64,000 nt of DNA from Brachycybe producta (GCA_036925085.1 JAUPFP010000005.1:3074501-3138500); one strand, 5' to 3'. Shown: positions 1-11,502, counted from the first letter of the stretch. The notes: generated by a model not told the origin, from the sequence alone. Translations and numbers: made by a program.

Positions 1-68
1 GCCCACCACTAGTTGATAATAATCATTTTTATTTGCTTAAACATTTTGGCCATTATTGATAACACTTA

Positions 69-366
69 TACCTGCTGCACACCTGAGAATTTAAATGCAT
101 TTAAATAATAAACGTGCTCTACAGAGCCCTGTGAAGGACAAGCAAACATTATGTCGAATTCAATTTATTCAGTTAATAATCTGAAAATATTGAGTTAATA
201 CTTAAATATAACATAGAAACTATTGACAAAATATTGATTTAGTATTTTAATTTAAAATATTAATAATGTCAATTTTTATTTGGTTCTCATGTCCTTAAAT
301 GGATTCCGTATAATTCACCTAAACACATTTAATTTGAATTTATTCAACTCATGTGTGTACAAGGTA
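69..366 (-). mobile_element. PIF/Harbinger-type MITE, family A copy 1
   Basis: A ~300 bp non-autonomous element with terminal inverted repeats of the form TACCTWGTACACAC. It is flanked by TTA on both sides (66-68 and 367-369), the 3 bp TWA duplication typical of PIF/Harbinger transposons. The same sequence recurs six more times in the window (7.4, 25.1, 31.9, 35.5, 60.4 and 61.9 kb), which defines the ends. No coding capacity; the short open frame at 280-525 lies mostly inside it and is spurious. The superfamily call rests on the duplication length and TIRs, not on a transposase. Confidence 0.8.
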
Positions 367-369
367 TTA

Positions 370-1134
370 GGCTTAAGCTTTTTTTTTTCAATCCAAGCTC
401 ACTTTCTTCAATGTGTGAATAAACAAATTACATCCATTTTATATGGTTTCTTTTTACTGGTCATGAAACGTTTAGTAATATATATAAACAACAAATGGCA
501 TCCCCATACAGTCGGTTTTTTTTAAAACAAGTATTACATAGAAAAGTGTTCTTTCTGCAACTCGAACAAATTAAGAAACAATACAAAGTGAAACTATTTT
601 CTTTTTTTTTTCTTTTTAAAACACTTTGTCGATTTGTATGAGTGTGTGATATTCATAGATTGATGGTGTTTCTTTGCAAGCCCCATTTATCATCATTGTC
701 AATGGCAGTTACCCTAACTTCAAACCTAAATGCCCTTTTTTTTAGTTCAGTTTTTCTAAGAGTTCCCCTCCCTTTGTGACAATTTCAAACTAAAACTCTC
801 CAATGTGACTTTTTTTCATTTTAAAGTACATTCCAGATTGACTTTTTTTTTTTTTTGGAAAACTTGTTTAAGATTGGGAGAAAGTGTTGTTCACCACTAT
901 CAACACACCAATATGATTGATGAAATTTCGTTTATCTTAAAGTAGAATTTGTTAAAAACAATTAATCTAACTAGAAATATACTCAAACTGATACATCAAT
1001 GGAACTTAAAGTCATGTAAACCTGCTACTATATTCTAAAAAAAAAAGAAAAAATTATTGACTGTAAATTTGACTAATTTTTAAAGCAATCAAAGCAAGAA
1101 ACACAAGCAAACTTAGCAACAAGCATTGCATTGT
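370..1134. other. AT-rich spacer, nothing recognised
   Basis: Many poly-T and poly-A tracts; no open frame with protein-like composition, no recognised repeat end and no RNA gene seen. Confidence 0.5.
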
Positions 1135-1143
1135 GGTACAAGG

Positions 1144-1348
1144 ACAGGCATTTAGAAATCGGGAAGAACTTCAGTTGGCTCCGCCCTTTTTATGACAACC
1201 GGGAACTTCTAATTGGTTTGTTGTGTGGTTCGACGTTTGAAAGGGCGGAGCATGTGACGTCAGACTACATAACCAACCAATTAGAAGTTGCGTTCGTCAT
1301 AAGAAGGGCGGAGCCAACTGAAGTTCTTCCCGATTTCTAAATGCCTGT
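1144..1348. mobile_element. Palindromic foldback MITE, family B copy 1
   Basis: A ~205 bp near-perfect palindrome beginning ACAGGCATTTAG and ending in its complement. Each arm contains GGCGGAGCC-like and CTAATTGGTTTGTT blocks. An exact 9 bp duplication, GGTACAAGG, flanks it (1135-1143 and 1349-1357). Further copies lie at 3.4, 30.0 and 33.7 kb, with diverged relatives at 26.9, 31.5 and 62.3 kb. Duplications of 8-9 bp fit a Mutator-like or hAT-like transposase; with no enzyme in the element the superfamily stays open. Open frames through it are artefacts of the palindrome. Confidence 0.85.
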
Positions 1349-1416
1349 GGTACAAGGCGTCGGCTGTGACGTCATTTTGATGTGACTATTCCGTATTTTG
1401 TGCTGCATTATGTCTA

Positions 1417-1566
1417 GTACACACCTGGATTCTTTGTTGCGATACCTTGTTGTTGGGGCTGAATCGTGTCAGTTGCGATTCGGACCCGCAACAGTTTTGA
1501 AATGTTTCGGAGCTGAATCGCGTAAGCTCAGATTCATTGTTTCTTGAGTCCCATCCAAATGGGAAA
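1417..1566 (+). repeat. Family C repeat end (GATTCTTTGTTGCGATAC), copy 1
   Basis: Begins near ACACCTGGATTCTTTGTTG and contains GAATCGYGTCAGTTGCGATT and CCCGCAACA blocks. The same terminus occurs at 44.64, 45.27 and 45.36 kb. Probably the terminal region of a DNA element. No duplication could be defined here. Confidence 0.5.
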
Positions 1567-1567
1567 C

Positions 1568-1690
1568 ATTTTACAATTACAATTAGTACTCTGCTAGCAG
1601 TCAAATAGGCCTATGGCAGAGGGACATAAAAGTCCGTATGCAAAATTATCTCAATTCACCACTGCCTCAGGAAGAGAGTTCCATTGTCTT
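1568..1690 (-). pseudogene. LINE 3' end, WNSLP-type C-terminal remnant
   Basis: On the minus strand a short stretch reads QWNSLPEAVVN followed by a stop, then a 3' untranslated segment with TCCCTCTGCCATAGGCC. The WNxLP motif is typical of the extreme C-terminus of CR1/jockey-type LINE reverse-transcriptase proteins. The downstream block is shared with 6.8, 12.5 and 25.2 kb. This is a 5'-truncated dead insertion. Confidence 0.55.
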
Positions 1691-2105
1691 ATAACTCTAG
1701 GAAAAAACAAATGACAAAAATGACATCATTTTAGAGTAAGAAATAAAATTTAGTTTTATTTCTCAGTTCCTTCCTTATGCTATAAAAATCGAAACGAATC
1801 GGTTAATTTTCCGATTATTAATCGGAATCGGTGGTCAGTGGTCAAGACACTTCAACATCTTTAAATTATCAGTGGTCAATGATGGCATGTGTCTTCGCTA
1901 CTCGTGCTCCGGAATGCATGTTTTGACGCAATCAGATTAGGGTTTACGTCATTTATGGAAGGGGGCCCCCATATATATATGTATATATTATATGTATATA
2001 TTAGCCCAGGGCCCCCATGTAGGCTGATCCGGCCCTGATAGGAGCCACAGGAAGTCGCCGAAAATTAAATACTTAAAATAATTTAAAAAAATTATATATA
2101 TAATA

Positions 2106-2495
2106 TCCCAGGTCTGTGTGTGTGTGTGTGTGTGTGTGTGGAGTAACAAAACCATTGAAGCATGACGGAATTTATATAAATTTGAATAAATGAACCGTTT
2201 TTTTTTTCTCAAGGTCAACTATATGTTGAACTCTTCCTTTGGAAAGTGTAGAAGGGGGGAGTAAGAGAAAAGTGGGAGGGGGTGAGGGGAAAAGGTTGGA
2301 AAGTGTAGAAGGGGAGAGAGAAGAGTGGGGGGGTTAGGGGAAAAGGTTGGAAAGTGTAGAAGGGGAGAGGAAGAGAAAAGTGGGAGGGGTGACTGAAATT
2401 GAAATGAAAGAAGTAAAAAAAGGAAAAAACGACGCGCATGCGCACAATTGCCTGTGAATTTTGCTCCCGTCATTTATGACGGGTTACCCCACTAG
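2106..2495 (+). mobile_element. Non-autonomous Helitron-like element H1
   Basis: Starts TCCCAGGTCTGTGTGTG and ends with an 8 bp stem hairpin (CCCGTCAT/ATGACGGG), 8 bases, then CTAG. It sits between A (2105) and T (2496). A 5' TC, a 3' hairpin and a CTRR end in an AT target are Helitron hallmarks. The body holds a (TG)n tract and degenerate GGAAAGTGTAGAAGGGG tandem repeats, which produce proline/serine-rich spurious frames. No Rep/helicase gene is present. The true 5' end may lie up to ~25 bp left, because the AT-rich lead-in is also shared with other copies. Confidence 0.7.
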
Positions 2496-3402
2496 TATTT
2501 AAATAAAAATAAAATTAAAATTAATGAAATAAAATTAATGTTAACTTAACAGCACTGCAACATTAGCAACGCTTAGTAGTCACTATGTGAATTCTATGAC
2601 TTTTTTTCTTCTGCTGTTTGCTTGCTAATGTTGCAGACCTCTAGCTAGCTACCAGTATCACTCAACATTTAGCAATGTGGCCATTGCTAAACACACACAT
2701 GGTATAACTCCTAAAACCACTGTTATTCATTCACATGCTGCCCTACAGTAGGCTACTTTTGGTGTTCTTTTCAAACAAGGTTTGCGTTCTTTTTCCGAAC
2801 ACAATAAAAGAAAAAAGTGTCCCAAATGTAAAGCATAACAATTTTTTTTTTCTTGGATAAATAACGTGACCATTTATCTTTAAAGCAGCCCAGTATATTT
2901 CGCCTGTGTTATATTTTTTTTCTCTTTCTCTCTCTCTTCTAACCCCAGGGCTCTATATCTCTATTTCAAAAGCATGAAAATCTCAACATGAAAACAAAGT
3001 TACTGATTTGTGTTTTACTTAAAAAGAAGAGATGAAAACTAAAAGCCTTCTTTAAAAAAAAAAGAAAAGTATCGACATTATTTCGATGTTGAAAACATAT
3101 CAAGTTAATGGAAATATTGCAAAGGATAAAAAAACAACATTACAAGTGGTCCCCTGCTGTTGATTGGATGACATTTGGGAGTAAAGTTGCTCGAATTATT
3201 GTCGAAAAGCTATCATCCAATAGCTTTTGCCTACAACTTACTTCCTAAGGGATTATTTGTTTGGCAAAAATACTTAAGTTAGAATCTTAAAAAATAGTCT
3301 ACTTCATCCGGAAATAGTTTGCTCTTATGTGCGACAATATGCAGGGTGTATCGAAAGAAACACACACACACACAATAAGAACATAGGCAACCACTAATAT
3401 AT
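2496..3402. other. AT-rich spacer
   Basis: No protein-like frame, RNA gene or repeat terminus recognised. Contains homopolymers and a (CA)n tract just before 3380. Confidence 0.45.
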
Positions 3403-3608
3403 ACAGGCATTTAGAAATCGTGACGAACACAAGTTGGCTCCGCCCTTTTTATGACAACCGGGAGCTTCTAATTGGTTGGTTATGTAGTCTGCCGTCACAT
3501 GCTCCGCCCTTTTCAACGTCGAACCACACAACAAACCAATTAGAAGCTCCCGGTCGTCATAAAAAGGGCGGAGCCAACTTGTGTTCGTCCCGATTTCTAA
3601 ATGCCTGT
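3403..3608. mobile_element. Palindromic foldback MITE, family B copy 2
   Basis: Same ~206 bp palindrome as copy 1 (ACAGGCATTTAG...CTAAATGCCTGT). The two flanking nonamers match only weakly (about 6 of 9), suggesting an older insertion. Confidence 0.8.
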
Positions 3609-3688
3609 CTTTTAAATAAGTTAAGAGCCAAGACACGCCAGCGTGCACGTGCAGCATGACTCCATATTGTCTCTTCTTCAATGTTGTG

Positions 3689-3850
3689 GCCTGGGGCCCA
3701 TTTTACAAAACTACAAGTCTTGTCAGTAACAATAAGATTTTAGATTACATGTTGTTGTTGGGAACAAGTGGAATTGGACTTGTCTGTAACAAGTGTAGTT
3801 GGCAAAACTTGTTAGTAATAGTGATGCATTAGAAATGCATTAGCTCACTT
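3689..3850 (+). repeat. Family H repeat, CCTGGGGCCCATTTTACAAA terminus
   Basis: Starts CCTGGGGCCCATTTTACAAA, then ACTACAAGTCTTGTCAGTAA and spaced ACAAGT blocks. The mirror copy ends at 43745 and a shorter relative is at ~32980. It looks like one end of an inverted-repeat DNA element; the other end was not found here. Confidence 0.45.
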
Positions 3851-5206
3851 CTCCATAGGAAACACTTTTTTTTTTTTCAACAGTTGAAATTTTTACAGGG
3901 TGAAAATTTTCGCCCTGGCAATGGAAACATGGCCTAAAAGATTAAATATGATTAAGTCCGAAATAAAAACCGAATGTTCTTTTAACTTCCATATCAGCCA
4001 AACATGACGTCAAATCATGTCATTTCTTTCAAATTGAACTGTTTACAGTGGCTCCTCATAAAAAAAAAGACATTTTGTTGCTTTAGAAATAATAACACAA
4101 TTTAGTAGGTTTAGAAGAAGAGAGAGAGAAAAAAAAAAAAAAAGCTAGATAAAAAGTAAAGAGAGAGAAAAAAAAACTGCTGCAATTGGGGTTGAGATAT
4201 AATGGAAATGGTTCAGAAAGAAAACACAAACTAAGATTGAATTGACATCCATTTCCTTGATCGCATTTTCTGCAACATCATCTCTTTTTTAGTCACTTTC
4301 ATAATGTGAAAAAAGCTATACTGAAAACCAACTTATTTTTTTTTCTTTTTTTTTTTGGGGGGGGGGAGAGGGGGAGATTGTTTGTTCCTTTTAGTTTCAT
4401 AATATAATTGACAAACCGCATGATTGCAGGAAGTGGTCATTTTACCCCATACTTTTTTTTTATTTTTTTGAATTATTAGACATATATTTTCTTGTTTGGA
4501 TATTATTTTCATTCAGCAAACTCTTAAAAACGTGTAATTTATGGTTATGCATCATGCTGGTCAGTGGTCAGTTCACTTTCAAAACAAGTATAGCTTTAAA
4601 AAAAAAGCTATCTATTACCAGTTTTGACAAGTTTGAGCTACTGATATTAGAAAACAACCGGCGCCTGTTGTATGAATTACCATCGTGCTAAGATTTTACT
4701 TATATATTTATTTGTATTGTCAGTTGGCATAATGGAAACAAACATAATGTCGAAATCTTAAAGTCATACACAAAAGCAAACTTCTAAATCTCAGAAAGAA
4801 ACTGCAGGCTTTCACATGCCAAAGTTAGAAAATTAGCAAACAAATTTTCTTGATCGTAAAGCTATAAAAGACTGAATATCCAAAAAAAAAAAAAAGGAAA
4901 AACAACTAGACGTAGGACGAATCCTAAATTTTCTCGAATCCGAATTCCGGATTCGAGAATTCAAGGATTCGAATGGCCCATCCCTAAAAACAACAGTCAA
5001 AATAAACCTTCAATTTTGAAGTAAAAAAGCTCAAAACTTGAGCAAAAAGTTTTAAAAAAAAGTGACTATACAAGATAGTGAAATCTACACACCAATAGGA
5101 GAAAGGCAACCTACTGGTTTCCCCACTGCCAAGTGGTAACTTTCCCCAACACTAACAAAAACGTTTGAGTGGTGGTGCGAATTTAGGTATATTAGAATAT
5201 TTGCAT
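3851..5206. other. AT-rich spacer with small GAATCC palindrome
   Basis: Mostly low-complexity A/T, with purine tracts at ~4120-4180. At 4932-4958 there is a perfect 11 bp arm palindrome (TCTCGAATCCG...CGGATTCGAGA) in a GAATCC-rich segment. Similar GAATCC-rich segments beside GGGCCATTCGAATCC occur at ~25625 and ~61330, so this is probably a small MITE end. Confidence 0.4.
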
Positions 5207-5421
5207 ATATTTTAAGGAGATATAGACATTTGCCCTATAGACACTTGCCCTAATGTCAATTGCCCTAAAGGAATGATTGCCCTAAAACAATTTGCCTTAA
5301 AGAGACATTTGATCGAAAACCATATACCATAAAAGGACGTCTGCCCTAAAACCATTTTTGCCCTACAGGGACATTTGCCCTAAACCGTTTTTGACCTCCA
5401 TTGCTCTAAAGAGCAATGGAG
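5207..5421. repeat. Degenerate TTTGCCCTAAA repeats with perfect hairpin
   Basis: About ten irregularly spaced TTGCCCTAAA units in one orientation. At 5396-5421 they close into a perfect 12 bp stem, 2-base loop hairpin (CTCCATTGCTCT/AGAGCAATGGAG). The complementary TTTAGGGCAAA units reappear at 6357-6402. The two flanks therefore bracket a ~1 kb block in inverted orientation, as expected for the arms of one element. Confidence 0.55.
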
Positions 5422-6049
5422 ATATATAGGATCATGCAAGAAAAGGGGGAAAAAAAGGATATCTGTGTGTCTGTGTGTGTGTGTCCAGAACCCGATTTAG
5501 TTCCTCGAACAACTCAAGAACGGAATGAGATAAAGACATGCAGTATTTTTTATTTGATTCCGTGGGTCAATATGAAGCTCCTGACAAAAAATTAGAAAAT
5601 TTTACCCAGGGGTTAATTTTTTATGAATTTTTTAGAAACAAATTTTGAGTTTTTGGTCATAATTTTTAGTGGGTCGAACAACTCGAAAACGGGGCCACCT
5701 ACAATAAAATGTCATCAGACCTAAAATGATGTAAACATTCTGACGAAGAAACTGGAAAAAATTGGAATTTTAGAGCGATTCGATATATAAAATTTCGATT
5801 TTTTAAAAACGTAATTTTTTTTAAAAAAATCTCGATTCTTCCTCTTTCCAGTTGTAGCATTCGAAAGGGGGGACTTTTCTATTATTTAGGAAGGGTGTTC
5901 CTTTCTATGTTCTGTTATTATTTTTGTGTATTAGAATACATGTGACGTATTTTCATTTTAAACCCATATTATTACAAATGAATGACGCATGCACATCACT
6001 TGTAACTATGTCATGTACATGAGTACATACATGTGTGATTATATATATA

Positions 6050-6186
6050 TATACACATGCGCACACGTGTGTACATGTGCGTACACATGCGCACACGTGT
6101 GTACATGTGCGTACACATGCGCACAAGTGTGTACATGTGCGTACACATGCGCACAAGTGTGTACATGTGCATACACATGCGCACAA
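6050..6186. repeat. 30 bp ACACATGCGCACA minisatellite
   Basis: Four to five copies of a 30 bp unit alternating ACACATGCGCACAA and GTGTACATGTGCGT. It is nearly pure alternating purine-pyrimidine, hence self-complementary and prone to Z-DNA or hairpins. Cys/Thr-rich frames on both strands here are translation artefacts. A related 30 bp array lies at 17.4-17.58 kb, and both are followed by the same ~75 bp tail. Confidence 0.8.
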
Positions 6187-6262
6187 TGAAAAAAAGTTGG
6201 TTATTTGATATATGAAAGCATATATTAAAGCAATGGAGGTCTATAGGGTTCCTTGAATCCCT
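6187..6262 (+). repeat. Conserved tail next to the minisatellite
   Basis: The segment from AATGAAAAAAAGTTGG to GGTTCCTTGAATC matches 17314-17398 in inverted orientation at near identity. This shows that minisatellite plus tail moved as one unit. It could be the 3' end of a Helitron-related element, but no CTRR end was identified. Confidence 0.5.
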
Positions 6263-6805
6263 TGTTTTTCTCTATCTTTTCACATGATTTAGTGTCTTTT
6301 GATGGAGTATGTTAAATAGGTTCAGTTCGGCCGCAGGCATATTTAGAGCACTGATTAGGGCAAACGTCGTTTTAGGGCAAACGTCCTTTTAGGGCAAATG
6401 TCACACACCCATTTTTTAAGATGGTTTATCAACAGCTGATTTGCAAACTCTGAATATTTGGTTTTTGAGGTGCAAAGTTATGAGAAAGTTAGAAACTAGA
6501 AGGGTAGCTCAATCACTTAAGGATAAATTTCATGTTTGTTTTATGTTTAACTGATATGCATTATCTCAATTTTTCAAAATTTCATCCATTCTCATCAAGG
6601 CATTGCTAACATCTGTAAGAATTAAGTACTAAGAAACTGATATGGAAACATCAAATGATGCAACAATTCTCTTTGATTTCGTGCCAATGTCAGCGATGCG
6701 ATTGGGTGACATTTTGAACAATTGAGATATTGCATCATCATTTAAACATAAAAATGCAATGCTGTTATACAGGGTATCCCATATATCTCATCATCTGATT
6801 TTTTA

Positions 6806-6905
6806 TTTTGACAATGCATTTCTATGCTACTCTTGGACTAAACAGTCTCTCTGCCACGAGACCTCTGGGCTGCTTGCAGAGTAATTATTCAAACTCGAAT
6901 TCAAA
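6806..6905 (+). repeat. LINE 3' tail fragment
   Basis: Shares TTTTGACAATGCATTTCT, TCTCTGCCACGAGACC and GGGCTGCTTGCAGAGTAATT with copies at 12.5 and 25.2 kb. It ends in ATTCAAA-type short tandem repeats, as RTE/CR1-like LINE or SINE tails do. No coding part remains. Confidence 0.5.
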
Positions 6906-7392
6906 CAAGAGCCTTTACATTTGCGTTGACTTCAACCATGATTTGATTAACAATACCATTTTCATTAATTCATTCCTATTGTTAAACGAGGGGGGGTATG
7001 CATGCCCCCACTTTTAGTGATGCGCCATTGAAATATTTCACGTGAAATATATCATTTCATTGAAATATTTCACATGACATGTGTTTGAAATGTTTTTTTT
7101 AAAAAAAAAAGTGAAATTTCTTTTTAAAAAAACCTGTTTCCAAGTACTGAAACCATAAACGAAAAAAATGGTGATTGTAATTGGTTCATAGGAGTAATTT
7201 AAACATGTTTTAATTTTACCATTTGTGTTAATTTTGTGTTAAAAGTTTTTTGGAATCTGATTCATTTTCTTCAATCATTTTTTGAATAAATGGAATTTTC
7301 TTTGTTCTCCAATCATTTAGTCAAATTATGTGAGAAATAATCATGTATACCATGAGTATATAAAGTTAATCTAAACTGATGAAATTATCTTA

Positions 7393-8101
7393 TACCTTGT
7401 ACACACATGAGTTAAATGAATTCAAATTAAATGTGTTTAGGTGAATCATACGGAATCCAGTTAAGGACATAGGAACCAAATAAAAATTGACTTTATTATT
7501 AATATTTTAAATTGAAATACTAAGTCAATTTTTTGTTAATAGAATATTATATATATTTATTAAGCCAGGTCTGTTTGCGTGTGTGGGTATCTATCTGTAA
7601 TAACACTGTACAAACCTTGAAACACGTCGGAATTTATATAAATTTAAATGAATAAATGAACCGTTTTTTTCTCAAGGTCAACTATATGTTGCACCCTTCC
7701 CATCCAAGAACCCCATTGATATTAAATTGAAGAGGGGAAAAGGTTGGAAAGTGTAGAGGGGGAGAGAGAAACGTAGAGGGGGGGAGAGAGAAACGTAGAG
7801 GGGGGGAGAGAGAAACGTAGAGGGGGGAGAGAGAAACGTAGAGGGGGGAAAGAGAGAAACGTGGAGGGGGTGAAAAAAGGAAAAAACGACGCGCATGCGC
7901 ACAACTGCATGTGAATTTTGCTCCCGTCATTTATGACGGGTTACCCCACTAGTTATATTATATTTAAGTATTAACTCAATATTTTTTAGATTATTAACTG
8001 AATAAGTTGAATTCGACATATTGTTTGCTTGTCCTTCATAGGGCTCTGTAGAACACGTTTATTATTTAAATGCATTTAAATTATCAGGTGCGTACTAGGT
8101 A
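7393..8101 (+). mobile_element. PIF/Harbinger-type MITE, family A copy 2 (interrupted)
   Basis: Begins TACCTTGTACACAC and ends CGTACTAGGTA, with TTA/TAA flanks. The ~300 bp element is split by Helitron-like element H2 at about 7562-7952. The body left of the insertion matches the first half of other family A copies and the right side the second half. The Helitron therefore arrived after the MITE. Confidence 0.8.
7562..7952 (+). mobile_element. Non-autonomous Helitron-like element H2
   Basis: Shares the CCAGGTCTG start region and CTCAAGGTCAACTATATGTT block with H1. The body has GAGAGAAACGTAGAGGGGG tandem repeats, then GACGCGCATGCGCACAA, the CCCGTCAT/ATGACGGG hairpin and CTAG followed by T. 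The 5' terminus is less clear than in H1, since TTAAGCC replaces TATCCC. Proline-rich minus-strand frames come from the repeats. Confidence 0.65.
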
Positions 8102-8890
8102 TAAGTTTTATTTCATGGATTTCAATTAATTTTTTACAACTTTTCAATATATTTCACAAGTTTTCATAAATTTCACAAAATATCTCAACAAAATAAATTT
8201 CATGAAATTGCCCATCACTACTACCCACTTTGGAGACCACTGGCATAGATAGGCTACAGCAATCAATATTTACATCATTTCACACACAACTATTAAATAA
8301 ATCATGGCTGCCTTTTAAAAGCAAGAAGAATTGCCTATAAGTAGAACATCTATACATACATTCGAGCAATTGTAGCTAATTTTATAAAAAGAAAAGTAAA
8401 TGTTGCTTTCAGCTAAAGACATTGTTTTACAAGACATGTTGACATGAAAAAAAAAAAGTCTTTGTTCATTTTGAGCCCCAACATGCATTTTGACGCGCAG
8501 AGCTTTCTTTTGTCAACTTCTCATGCACGGTTCCTGCATACTATTTTGTTTTTTGTTCAGACCAAATGAACTGCCGGGGACATCAGGAAGTGATCCCAAG
8601 TGCAGGAAATCGATGGCATGTATATAGACCAGAACAAAAAAAACGGGAAACAGAGAACAGAGTTACAATACTGATTGAAAAACGTTGCTAACAAAGTAAC
8701 CAAATTGAACAAAGGTTTTATATTTGCTGTTAGGTTAAAACAACAATACATTTAGACTTATGCCTATAAGTGGAATGCCATTTTGTCTTGTTCCGCAATG
8801 ACATCGAATAAAAGTACAGTCTTTTTCAATTGACCTTTTACGGTTCGAATCAATTGATATATTCCATACAATAAGAAAACTGTCATCTTA
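8102..8890. other. Spacer, nothing recognised
   Basis: AT-rich, with no protein-like frame, RNA gene or element end that I could identify. Confidence 0.4.
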
Positions 8891-8898
8891 CTTCCAAG

Positions 8899-9395
8899 TA
8901 GGACTGTCGAGTGGATACATAATTGTTCGACTTCGACTCTTATATTTGAAATTTGTAATTCGATTCCGACTCCGACTCCGACTGAATCCGACAAAACAAA
9001 AATAAAAAAAATTGAAACTAAATCAACATATGTATTAATTTATTCAAAAATAATTTCTACATTGTAATCGAATTTAATTTAAATTGAATTGGTTCTTAAA
9101 AATGGCATGGCTTCAATTATGTCCGATTTCATTGATGCTCTCAAATCAGATTTTAGAATTTAGAGAAAGCAGAAAATAATCTTTCGACAAATACCCGAGT
9201 CGTTGGTAAAGCCCTAGCGGGTTAGAGCGCGGCATTTTGCGTAATCTCGAGGTATACGTCAATATTGCATCTTTAAGACTCAATTTTGATGTTCGTTCAA
9301 AAGTTTTTCTTTTGGAGTCGGAGTAGTTTACTTTATACCGACTCTGACTCCTACCAAAAATGAACGGCTCCACCGACTCCGACTCCACAGCCCTA
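8899..9395. mobile_element. hAT-type MITE with GGAGTCGGAGTCGG ends
   Basis: Terminal repeats TAGGACTGTCGAGT and, inverted, TAGGGCTGTGGAGTCGGAGT. Flanks CTTCCAAG (8891-8898) and CTGCCAAG (9396-9403) match 7 of 8, a hAT-size duplication. Both ends carry GACTCC-rich tracts. Inside, around 9205-9260, is a segment with a tRNA A-box-like GGGTTAGAGCGCGG, but no convincing cloverleaf. No transposase frame. Confidence 0.65.
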
Positions 9396-9767
9396 CTGCC
9401 AAGTGTACAACACACAGACAGGGGCGACGAGAGAGCTGGAAAGCTGGGACAAATTCCTGGTGCCCGTGCAGCGTGCAGGACCCGTGTCTGGATTTTCTGT
9501 TTTTTAATAATCACTATCCAATTTTATTAGTGATTTTGTTGCATAACTTCTTTAATCTCTTCGTCAGTAATCGTAATACGTACTTAGTAATAATACTAGT
9601 AATAATAGTGTTTATAGTTCTGGGCATCAAACCCAAATTAACTGCACACATTTATATCACCACCACAAAACAACTTTATAATAAGAAAGGTCTGTGACCA
9701 TAAGTCACATGGTCACTTTCTCAGAAAGCTTAGAACAATAGGACCTTTGTGTTAATCTGTAAAATGA

Positions 9768-10256
9768 GTTGGGCGTCACTACAGCTACCAAGGCTCACAA
9801 GCGCTACTAGGGGGAAAACAGCTACTTGGGTCACTACAGCTAGTATACCAAAAAAATATATAGACCTTTTGTTCATCAAAAGGGTCACTACAGCTACTAA
9901 AAAATAGGGGGACAAAATATTGACCTTTTTTATCACTTTTTCGTCACTACAGCTAAATAACCCTTTCTCTCTAACCTAACCGAACCTTACCTAATGAAAC
10001 CTTACCGAACCTTACCTAACCGAACCTTAACGATCCTAACCAAAAAGTACCAATACTAACCGAACCTAACCGATCCTAACCAAACCTAACCGAACCTAAC
10101 TGATCCTAACCAAACCTAACCGATCCTAACCGAACCTAACCGAACCTAACCGATCCTAACCAAACCTAACAGAACTTTACCGATTCTAACCAAACCTAAC
10201 CGAACGTTACCGAACATAATGAAACCTAATCGAACATAATTAGCTGTAGTGAGCCA
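9768..10256. repeat. Family G element with CCTAACC array
   Basis: Left end contains GTCACTACAGCTACCAAGG, repeated with GGGTCACTACAGCTA. The right end is AATTAGCTGTAGTGAGCC, its inverted counterpart. Between them (9960-10230) lie ~45 imperfect AACCTAACC/AACCGAACC units. A second copy at 50.32-50.96 kb is interrupted by a hAT foldback. The CCTAA units resemble TTAGG telomere repeats but are degenerate and internal to a transposon-like unit. Confidence 0.6.
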
Positions 10257-10995
10257 GTCCCTGTAGGACGCATATTTTAGACTAACAAGTTGGATGGACA
10301 AAACAGAAGTCAATATTTTATGAAGTCGCTTTTTGTCTTCTTTTCATCTCACGCCATGCCGTGCCCCAACTAATCCCAGGCCCCAAGGCTAGAGCACTGT
10401 CAGCCCCCTCTGTGGAGGCCATGATTAGTTCGTTCGCTGGGACAACATTATGTGCTAGTCGTGTGATACTGTTACCACAATGAATATAAGAAAAAAAATA
10501 CTATACTCCACGCATTGTACTGGATCAGTCTCGATGATGTACTACAATATTTTACTAACCAGACAACATTTGGACGGTTGGACCTCTTTTTAATTCTCCG
10601 ATTATCATTAACTCGAAACTCTTTACAAACGCGAAGAGCCATGGTTTGGTTACCCCTAGTACAGTTTTGATCATCTGTAACAACAACAACAACAACAACA
10701 AAAAGAACAAAGGAAAAGAAAATGAAATAAATGTCAAAATTGCGACAAAACGAAAAGCAAACAAATATGAAAGCAAAGTCGACAAAACAATTGCAAATAA
10801 TAGGCGACTAAAGTATGTTCACAGCCCTATAATATGTGCCCCTGTATGTCACCACCATTATTTAGTTTCACATAAAGTGATTCAGATGGACACCATAAAG
10901 TGTCCCAGCATGATTTCCAATTTAGAAGGCAAACCCATCAATGGTGGTCACATATGTACATGCCCCCACAGTTAAGCTAACTGGCAATGTGTCAC

Positions 10996-10998
<3 letters not shown>

Positions 10999-11083
<85 letters not shown>
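10999..11083. repeat. (TA)n microsatellite
   Basis: About 42 uninterrupted AT dinucleotides. The overlapping Ile/Tyr-rich minus frame is an artefact. Confidence 0.95.
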
Positions 11084-11085
<2 letters not shown>

Positions 11086-11502
11086 CCTTACAGTAGAGCT
11101 GCATGAACCATTTCGTATAGAAATTCATTGCTTTCATGGTGTGGTATTTTATTATGATACACACACATACACATGTTACAAACGATGCATTTACTCATAT
11201 CACCAAACAACATTCAATATAATAGAAAAAGAAAACCAATCGAGAGTAACAGATCTATCAAAAAAGGGAATGGAAGGCCAAAATTGGTAGCTCACAACTT
11301 CACTACTGTCTAGCCACATTTGGTACCACAGTGTCCCCTATTTTTACTCCATTAGTACAAGATAATTATTAAAATAAATTTCTTCAATCTACTCATTTCT
11401 ACACAAATATACATTATTACTTTAATTTAATAACCTATACTAATTAGTGGAAGAGAGATTTTACTCAACTAAATGTAAATGTTCGCAGCAAGATTTCTGT
11501 TA

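Noticed and set aside
280-525. 81-residue plus-strand frame
   Set aside because: It runs from inside MITE A1 into an A/T spacer; hydrophobic composition comes from A/T-rich codons.
2215-2473. Proline/phenylalanine-rich minus-strand frames
   Set aside because: They translate the GGAAAGTGTAGAAGGGG repeats of Helitron H1; similar frames appear in H2 and H8 for the same reason.
5953-6189. Cys/Thr/Val-rich frames on both strands
   Set aside because: Open only because of the 30 bp self-complementary minisatellite.
9195-9265. tRNA gene
   Set aside because: An A-box-like GGGTTAGAGCGCGG is present, but the T-arm/B-box and acceptor stem do not form; it lies inside a hAT MITE.
9960-10230. Telomere or interstitial telomeric array
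   Set aside because: CCTAACC units are degenerate, mixed with CCGAACC and CCGATCC, and lie inside a transposon-like unit present twice.
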